Origin: an uncultured Clostridia bacterium
GTDB taxonomy: Bacteria > Bacillota > Clostridia > TANB77 > CAG-508
Assembly (NCBI GenBank): GCA_934183045.1
Contig: CAKPRW010000041.1
Location: forward strand, 1-13,413
Direction of reading: 5' to 3'
Length of the DNA stretch: 13,413 nucleotides
A model generated the notes under the pieces. That model had not been told where the DNA came from, ran no database searches, and saw only the letters and a list, made by a program, of their open reading frames with translations. The position numbers and the translations under genes were made by a program. Of the stretch, positions 6,801-10,993 are shown piece after piece (the stretch's first letter is position 1; every line of letters begins with the position of its first letter).

Positions 6801-9800
6801 TTAATTCTTCAGCACTCATATCTAGTGTTACTTCTGTTTTATTCAAAACAACTTCTGTTGGACTTGTTTGCACTGTTATTATGCATTCTGCTGTTGGATT
6901 TCCATTTTGTCCTGTGGCTGTTACTTTTGCGATTCCATTTTTTAAAGCTGTTACCTCTACAGTGTCTCCTTTTTCGCTACTTAAACTTAGTACTTCTACA
7001 TTATCTACTTTCCATGATATTTCTCCAGCATTTATTCCTTCTGCTTTTATCTCTACTTTCTTGTTTTCTGATGAGTCAATTATTACACTTTCTTTATCTA
7101 AAGCTAAACTAGTTACATCTATTACCATTGTGTTAGTTTCTCCATTATCCACTTTTGCTGTTAGCGTCGTAGATCCTTCTTTTATCCCTTCTAAAACAAT
7201 AGTTTCATTTTTTTGTTCTTTTATTTTTACTATCCCTTCATCACCTATATTCCACTTAATCAATTCCTTACTTGCTGTCTCTGGTGAGAATGTCACAAAA
7301 TATGTTGATGTATTATTTTTAGCTATATATCTTGATCCTACTATATTCAATTTTGTTGGACTTGTTTGTACTGTCACCTCACAACTTGCTGTTTTTCCAT
7401 TTTCTGTTGTTACTGTTATTGTTGCTGTTCCGTTTGATATTCCTGTTATTTTTCCTGTTTTATCTACTGTTACTATATTGTTATTGCTGCTTGTCCATGT
7501 CAAATTATTATTTGCATTTACAGTTTCATCCATTGTTGCAACTAATTGTTTTTCTTTCTCTTTTGTAATATCTAATATTATATTAGTATCACTTAAGGTA
7601 ATTTGTGTCGGACTTGTTTGCACCGTCACTTCACAATTTGCTTTTTTTCCATTTTCTGTTGTTACTGTTATTATTGCCGTTCCATTTGCAACCGCTGTTA
7701 CATTACCATTATCATCAACTTTGGCTACCTTTTCATTATTACTAGCCCACGTCAAATTTTTATTTACATTTGCTGTTTCTGGACTTATTGTAGCTACTAA
7801 GTTCACTTTATCTATTAGTGTTGAACTTTCATTTTGTTTCTTTAATTCTTCTGCATTCATATCTAAAGTTACTTCTGTTTTATTCAATGTAATTTCAGCT
7901 GGACTTGTTTGTACTGTTATTTCACATGTTGCTGTAGGTGAATCGTTTTCACCTATAGCTGTAATTACTGTACTTCCATTTGATTTTCCCGTTACTGTTA
8001 TTTTATCTCCTGTTTTTGCACTTATCGTCGCAACTTCTTCATTACTACTTTTCCAATTTATTGTACCTGCATTTTCATTTACGGCTGTTATCTCTGTTAC
8101 ATCTACTCCATTAATGTCTAATATTTGGGTTGTTGAATTAATATTTAAATTAGTTGTTGTTATATTATATGTTGCTGTTTTATTTCCATTTAATTCTTTT
8201 ACTGTTATTATTGCCGTTCCTACTGTTTTGGGAGTAATGGTAAGTGTTTTATCGTTTATGCTTGCTATTGCAACATCTTCTTTATTACTAGAAGCACTTA
8301 ATGTTCCCATATTTTCTCCTGAAACTGTTACTTGTTTTGTATTATTTAATCTTACATATCCACTTGTATTACTTAATGATATACTTGTTTCTTTTACTGT
8401 CACATTATATGTCGCTGTTTTATTTCCGTTTGCTTCTTTTACTATTATTGCTGTAGTACCTGCTGCTACTGGTGTTATTGTTATTTTATTGCTACTACTA
8501 CTTACTTTTGCTATTCCTACATTATTACTTGTAGCACTTATATTTCCCATGTTTGTTCCACTTACTGTAGTACTTAAATCACTTCCACCTACATAACCTA
8601 TTCCGCTTGTTTCACTTAAATTAATACTTGTTGCTTTTACTGTTACATTATATGTCGCTGTTTTATTTCCATTTGCTTCTTTTACTGTTATTGCTGTAGT
8701 ACCAGCTGCTACTGGCATTATTGTTATTGTATTTCCACTATTACTTACTTTTGCTATTCCGACATTATTACTTGTAGCACTTATACTTCCCATATTTGTT
8801 CCACTTGCTGTAGCACTTAAATTACTTCCGCCTACATAACAAATTCCACTTGTTGCATTCAGACTGATACTTGTTGCTTTTACAGTCACATTATATGTCG
8901 CCGTTTTATTTCCATTTGCTTCTTTTACTGTTATTGCTGTAGTACCTGCTGCTATTGGTGTTATTGTTAGAGTGGTACCTTTTATACTTGCTGTAGCTAC
9001 ACTGCTATTAGTATTAGCAACAATACTTAAACTTCCATAATTACTTCCTGTTATTGTTGCAGTCAAACTACTTCCACCTACATAACCAGTTCCGCTTGTT
9101 GTACTTAATCCTAATGTTATTTCTCCCCATACAGCCGTCATGGTATAGTCAGCACCTTGATTACTTGTTGCTGTTCCCTTAATTGCATTTGCGTTTATTG
9201 TTCCATTTGCATCTATAAGAATTGTTGTACTATATTTATATCCTGTAAATTTGTATCCGCTTTTTGTAGGAATTGTTATTTTGCTTATTGCAGTTGTACA
9301 ATTCATGTCACTATATGCTACTCCATCTGATACGTATAATTTATTTGTTCCTCCTGTTCCACCATTTTTATTTAAAGTTATTGTTTGAATCTTTTCCCAC
9401 TGTGCTGTTATAGTATAATCAGCACCTTTATTGCCTGTTGCTGTTCCTTTAATTGCATCTGTGTTTATTGTTCCATCTGCTTCTATAATCTTTCCTCCAT
9501 ATTGGCTATTATATCCTGTAAATTTGTATCCACTTTTTGTAGGAACTGTTATTTTGCTTATTGCAGTTGTACAAGTACTATCACTATATGTGCCTCCATT
9601 AATTACATAAATTTTACTTGGACCTCCTGTTCCTCCATCTTTATTTACTGTTATTGTTTGTGGATCTGAAAATGTCCATTCGTTATCTGAGTTTTTACCT
9701 GCTGTTAAAAGTGATGTTTTTAGAAATACTATCGGTCTTATTCCAAATGAAACTGTATATTCAGAAAAAGTATGTTGATATCCTTCAACATATATATGTC

Positions 9801-10716
9801 CTGCCGTTTGTAATATATTAGTAAAATATCCCACTTGATTTTCAGATACAAATTTCATCCCATATGCATCTATAGAACTATGTGTTCGTGTAGCTAACCA
9901 ATATGCTTCAGAACTTCCACTTTTAGTACTTAACACATCTTTCAAAGTATTCTCTGTATCTAAAGTATAATAATATTCATTTGTTATAAACTTTCCTATT
10001 GATTTAGCTACAGATGATATACCGCTAGATGTGGTTAATGTCGGATACAATATTCCCATTTCTTGATTTTCATAGCTAGTCTTCACCCCTAGATTTGCTT
10101 CTTCATCATATCCCGTTAAAGTATTAATATCCTTTACATTTATACTTCTTGCTCCACTTCCTGTTATCGTTTTAGTTTGAACTCCTTCATACGAATCTCC
10201 TATTGTGCATGTAGTTACCTTACTAGTATTTGCTCCTGTACCATGTCCATATATAGCACAAGCATTATTTAATTCATATTCTCCATATAAATATCCAACG
10301 GCGCCATTAAAAGAAAAATTTTCTTTATTTGTATTTTTTATTGTTTCTTCACTTATCAAAGTAACTTCACCTGTTGATGTATTTTTATCTAGTACTCTCC
10401 ACTTTACATCACTACTTGATTTGAATGTTTGTTCTTCTTTTCCATTCCCATGTGAAAGTCCTGTTCCTTTTGGTGATGTATAACTATACCTATTAGTGGC
10501 ATCATAATCCACATAATCTCCGACTTCAACTACATCTGATAATTTTTGATAAGTATTACTCGCTTTGGTATTTAAAATTTGTCCATTTTGCATTTGTATA
10601 TCCATATTTTCAGTTTTTATAGCTTTTATAATATTTATGCTATAAAAAACTATAAATCCTATTACTACAATTGCAAATATTACTTTAATTTTCGCAGCCC
10701 TTTTATTTTTCTTCAT
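3895..10716 (-). CDS. Giant multidomain surface protein: globular head, InlB-like repeats, about 19 Ig-like modules, C-terminal dockerin
   Basis: The protein has 2273 residues. In order: a basic N-terminus and hydrophobic segment (about 8-31); a globular region (about 57-345) with VGDYVDYDATN, DVKWRVLD, AYWLATRTHS and VSFGIRPIVFLKT, a domain type I associate with exported proteins of gut Clostridia (DUF6273-like, uncertain); two InlB/Flg_new-like repeats (354-444, 445-532) with SGYKFTGY and ADYTITAQW; Ig-like BIG_2-type modules from 533 to about 2208; and a dockerin (2212-2273). It has no catalytic motif I can see, so it is probably an adhesin or stalk. The ATG at 10714-10716 has AGGAGG 6 bases upstream. 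The frame is open 34 codons further, to an ATG at 10816-10818 without a ribosome site, and I reject that start. No clear AxA cleavage site follows the hydrophobic segment, so it may stay as an anchor. The dockerin suggests it docks on the cohesin protein encoded next. Confidence 0.93.
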   Translation of the reverse strand: MKKNKRAAKIKVIFAIVVIGFIVFYSINIIKAIKTENMDIQMQNGQILNTKASNTYQKLSDVVEVGDYVDYDATNRYSYTSPKGTGLSHGNGKEEQTFKSSSDVKWRVLDKNTSTGEVTLISEETIKNTNKENFSFNGAVGYLYGEYELNNACAIYGHGTGANTSKVTTCTIGDSYEGVQTKTITGSGARSINVKDINTLTGYDEEANLGVKTSYENQEMGILYPTLTTSSGISSVAKSIGKFITNEYYYTLDTENTLKDVLSTKSGSSEAYWLATRTHSSIDAYGMKFVSENQVGYFTNILQTAGHIYVEGYQHTFSEYTVSFGIRPIVFLKTSLLTAGKNSDNEWTFSDPQTITVNKDGGTGGPSKIYVINGGTYSDSTCTTAISKITVPTKSGYKFTGYNSQYGGKIIEADGTINTDAIKGTATGNKGADYTITAQWEKIQTITLNKNGGTGGTNKLYVSDGVAYSDMNCTTAISKITIPTKSGYKFTGYKYSTTILIDANGTINANAIKGTATSNQGADYTMTAVWGEITLGLSTTSGTGYVGGSSLTATITGSNYGSLSIVANTNSSVATASIKGTTLTITPIAAGTTAITVKEANGNKTATYNVTVKATSISLNATSGICYVGGSNLSATASGTNMGSISATSNNVGIAKVSNSGNTITIMPVAAGTTAITVKEANGNKTATYNVTVKATSINLSETSGIGYVGGSDLSTTVSGTNMGNISATSNNVGIAKVSSSSNKITITPVAAGTTAIIVKEANGNKTATYNVTVKETSISLSNTSGYVRLNNTKQVTVSGENMGTLSASSNKEDVAIASINDKTLTITPKTVGTAIITVKELNGNKTATYNITTTNLNINSTTQILDINGVDVTEITAVNENAGTINWKSSNEEVATISAKTGDKITVTGKSNGSTVITAIGENDSPTATCEITVQTSPAEITLNKTEVTLDMNAEELKKQNESSTLIDKVNLVATISPETANVNKNLTWASNNEKVAKVDDNGNVTAVANGTAIITVTTENGKKANCEVTVQTSPTQITLSDTNIILDITKEKEKQLVATMDETVNANNNLTWTSSNNNIVTVDKTGKITGISNGTATITVTTENGKTASCEVTVQTSPTKLNIVGSRYIAKNNTSTYFVTFSPETASKELIKWNIGDEGIVKIKEQKNETIVLEGIKEGSTTLTAKVDNGETNTMVIDVTSLALDKESVIIDSSENKKVEIKAEGINAGEISWKVDNVEVLSLSSEKGDTVEVTALKNGIAKVTATGQNGNPTAECIITVQTSPTEVVLNKTEVTLDMSAEELKRQNENSTLVDKIDLIATIGPKTANIKTGLTWASNNEKVAKVDENGRVIAISNGTATITVTTENGKTANCEVTVQTSPTKVTLDKTAVTLNTSAEELKKQDENSALISQISLNATIEPETANVKTKLTWSSNNEKVAKVDENGKVTAISNGIATITVTTENEKTASCEVTVQTSPTEVTLNKTEVTLDMSAEELKRQDEKSELINQVDLVATIGPETANINKNLTWSSNNEKVAKVDENGKVVAISNGTATITVATENGKTAECKVTVQTSPTKVILNENKITLDIAEEKEKQLQATIEPETANIKTNLTWTSNNEKVVKVDETGKVTGISNGTATITVTTENGKTASCEVTVQTSPTEVNLNKTEATLDMSAEELKKQDEKSELINQVDLVATIGPETSNINKNLTWSSNNEKVAKVDGNGKVTGISNGTATITVATENGKTAECKVTVQTSPTKVTLNKTEVTLDMSAEELKGQDEKCELINKVDLVTTINPETANVKTNLTWTSNNEKVAKVDENGRVIAISNGTATITVTTENGKTANCEVTIQTSPTSLNIVGSNYIAKDNTSTYFIKYSPETTSKELIKWNIGDEEIIKIKEQDEKNIIIEGIKEGSTTLTANVEKGKSDTINIDVTSLKLDKENITINLAENNKIQIEAIGINAGEISWKVDNTEILSLSDEKGDNVEVTALKNGVAKVIATGQNGNPVAECIVTVQTSPTKITLDKTEVTLDMSAEELKKQDENSVLVNQVDLVATISPETANINRNLTWSSSDNKVAEVDNTGRVTAISNGIATITVTTVDGKTASCEIKVQTSPTSMKIIGDEYLEIGQEKTYKVIYEPETTSKELIKWSNNNLEVVTLDTENGDEIIVKAIKSGTSKLEVKSQNKVLDTLEIKVKENEKTDTNWKLGDINLDKNVDVTDLLLLKRHLVSGNKKEWVLNEEEQKRADMDQNSKVDITDLLLLKRELIK
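3898..4083 (-). other. C-terminal dockerin domain of the giant protein
   Basis: Two 20-22-residue calcium-binding F-hand repeats are visible: DINLDKNVDVTD followed by LLLLKRHL (from residue 2214), and DMDQNSKVDITD followed by LLLLKREL (from residue 2252). Each keeps acidic or amide residues at loop positions 1, 3, 5, 9 and 12, then the hydrophobic helix ending in Lys-Arg. This is the canonical dockerin pattern. Loop positions 10-11, which influence cohesin choice in type I dockerins, are VT and IT, so the domain is nearly symmetric and may bind in two orientations. No X-module is recognisable before it, and an Ig-like module precedes it instead. Confidence 0.92.
4351..5139 (-). repeat. Duplicated three-module block, copy A (modules 16-17-18)
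   Basis: This 789-base block encodes modules starting NIVGSNYIAKD, DKENITI and TLDKTEVTLDM. It has the same module order and exactly the same length as copy B at 6559-7347. By my count the middle modules (17 and 9) match at 62 of 83 residues. Confidence 0.85.
6559..7347 (-). repeat. Duplicated three-module block, copy B (modules 8-9-10)
   Basis: This 789-base block encodes modules starting NIVGSRYIAKN, DKESVII and VLNKTEVTLDM. It is the partner of copy A at 4351-5139, and the two start points lie 2208 bases apart. Confidence 0.85.
8146..9120 (-). repeat. Ig-like modules 1-4 of the giant protein, a distinct subfamily
   Basis: Four shorter modules lie at 8866-9120 (1), 8623-8865 (2), 8380-8622 (3) and 8146-8379 (4). 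Modules 1-3 share TSG..YVGGS near the start and AAGTTAI(T/I)VKEANGNKTATYN at the end. Module 4 keeps the end but has lost the YVGGS part. They are Ser/Thr/Asn-rich and lack the VQTSPT linker and the single C-terminal Cys of most later modules, so they form a separate duplication lineage. Confidence 0.85.
9121..9657 (-). repeat. Two InlB B-repeat/Flg_new-like repeats
   Basis: Copies at 9385-9657 and 9121-9384 each encode about 90 residues. Shared features are TIT(V/L)NK(D/N)GGTGG, a YSD..CTTAISKIT(V/I)PTKSGYKFTGY segment, an ADGTIN or ANGTIN turn, and ending GADYT(I/M)TA(Q/V)W. This pattern is typical of small beta-grasp repeats in Gram-positive surface proteins such as internalins. The two copies are clearly a duplication. 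Confidence 0.8.
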
Positions 10717-10958
10717 ATGCGCCCTCCTAAAATCGTTTAAATTATTATAATTATTATATATATTTAAAATTATAATTAAAGGTCCACTTTTTTTCATTCT
10801 TTGTTTTATGTCTCCCATTGACTACGGAAAATGTTATCTATTAATCGTCTCTGTTTTTTTACATTTTATTTAATTTTTTATTACAAAATTTTGATTATTT
10901 ATGTTTTACATTAGGGAATAGTGGGTTTTAAGATATTTTTATATTTTGTCTTGTACAG
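10717..10958 (-). other. Leader and promoter region of the giant gene
   Basis: This stretch between the adhE terminator and the giant gene holds no gene. It contains the AGGAGG ribosome site (10723-10728, 6 bases from the ATG). Just upstream of that is an extremely AT-rich tract (about 10735-10780) with several TATAAT-like strings. With TGGACC near 10780-10785 as a weak -35, a TATATA box at 18 bases would fit, but many alternatives exist and I cannot choose one. I see no riboswitch consensus that I recognise. Confidence 0.4.
10723..10728 (-). promoter_or_regulatory. Ribosome binding site deciding the giant protein start
   Basis: AGGAGG on the minus strand with a 6-base spacer to the ATG at 10714-10716 (MKKNKRAAK). 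The start is then directly followed by the basic and hydrophobic segment expected of an exported protein, whereas the upstream in-frame ATGs have no such site. Confidence 0.8.
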
Positions 10959-10987
10959 AAAAAACTCTAGAATAAATCTAGAGTTTT
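10959..10987 (-). terminator. Rho-independent terminator of adhE
   Basis: A perfect 11-bp inverted repeat has arms 10961-10971 and 10977-10987 (AAAACTCTAGA/TCTAGAGTTTT) and a 5-base loop. It is followed on the minus strand by a run of six T (10959-10964). It begins 6 bases after the adhE stop codon and separates adhE from the giant gene. Confidence 0.88.
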
Positions 10988-10993
10988 ACTTTT

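Larger units (their letters stand above)
4093..8145 (-). repeat. Array of Ig-like (BIG_2-type) modules 5-19 in the giant protein
   Basis: Fifteen tandem beta-sandwich modules, numbered from the N-terminus; most end in the linker VQTSPT. Exact lengths on the DNA are: 5, 7891-8145 (255); 6, 7600-7890 (291); 7, 7348-7599 (252); 8, 7099-7347 (249); 9, 6850-7098 (249); 10, 6559-6849 (291); 11, 6268-6558 (291); 12, 5977-6267 (291); 13, 5722-5976 (255); 14, 5431-5721 (291); 15, 5140-5430 (291); 16, 4891-5139 (249); 17, 4642-4890 (249); 18, 4351-4641 (291); 19, about 4093-4350. Typical core motifs are LTWSSNNEKVAKVDENGKV and ISNGTATITVTTENGKTA. The 291-base modules carry a 12-residue polar insert (SAEELKKQDENS type) that modules 7 and 13 lack. 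Confidence 0.9.

Noticed and set aside
4351..7890. Regularly spaced repeats as a possible CRISPR array or mobile-element repeats
   Set aside because: The period is 249-291 bases, the repeats are in frame and encode Ig-like modules, and there are no short identical repeats separated by unique spacers.
6698..8596. A 632-codon open frame on the plus strand, antisense to the Ig-like array
   Set aside because: It lies wholly inside the giant gene and its product is a low-complexity Val/Ser/Phe/Leu-rich sequence that mirrors the repeated modules. It has no own domain pattern. Other long plus-strand frames in 4520-6187 arise the same way from the repeats.
10717..10818. A 34-codon in-frame extension at the N-terminus of the giant protein
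   Set aside because: No ribosome site precedes its ATG. A strong AGGAGG is placed 6 bases before the ATG at 10714-10716, which is directly followed by a basic and hydrophobic export segment.
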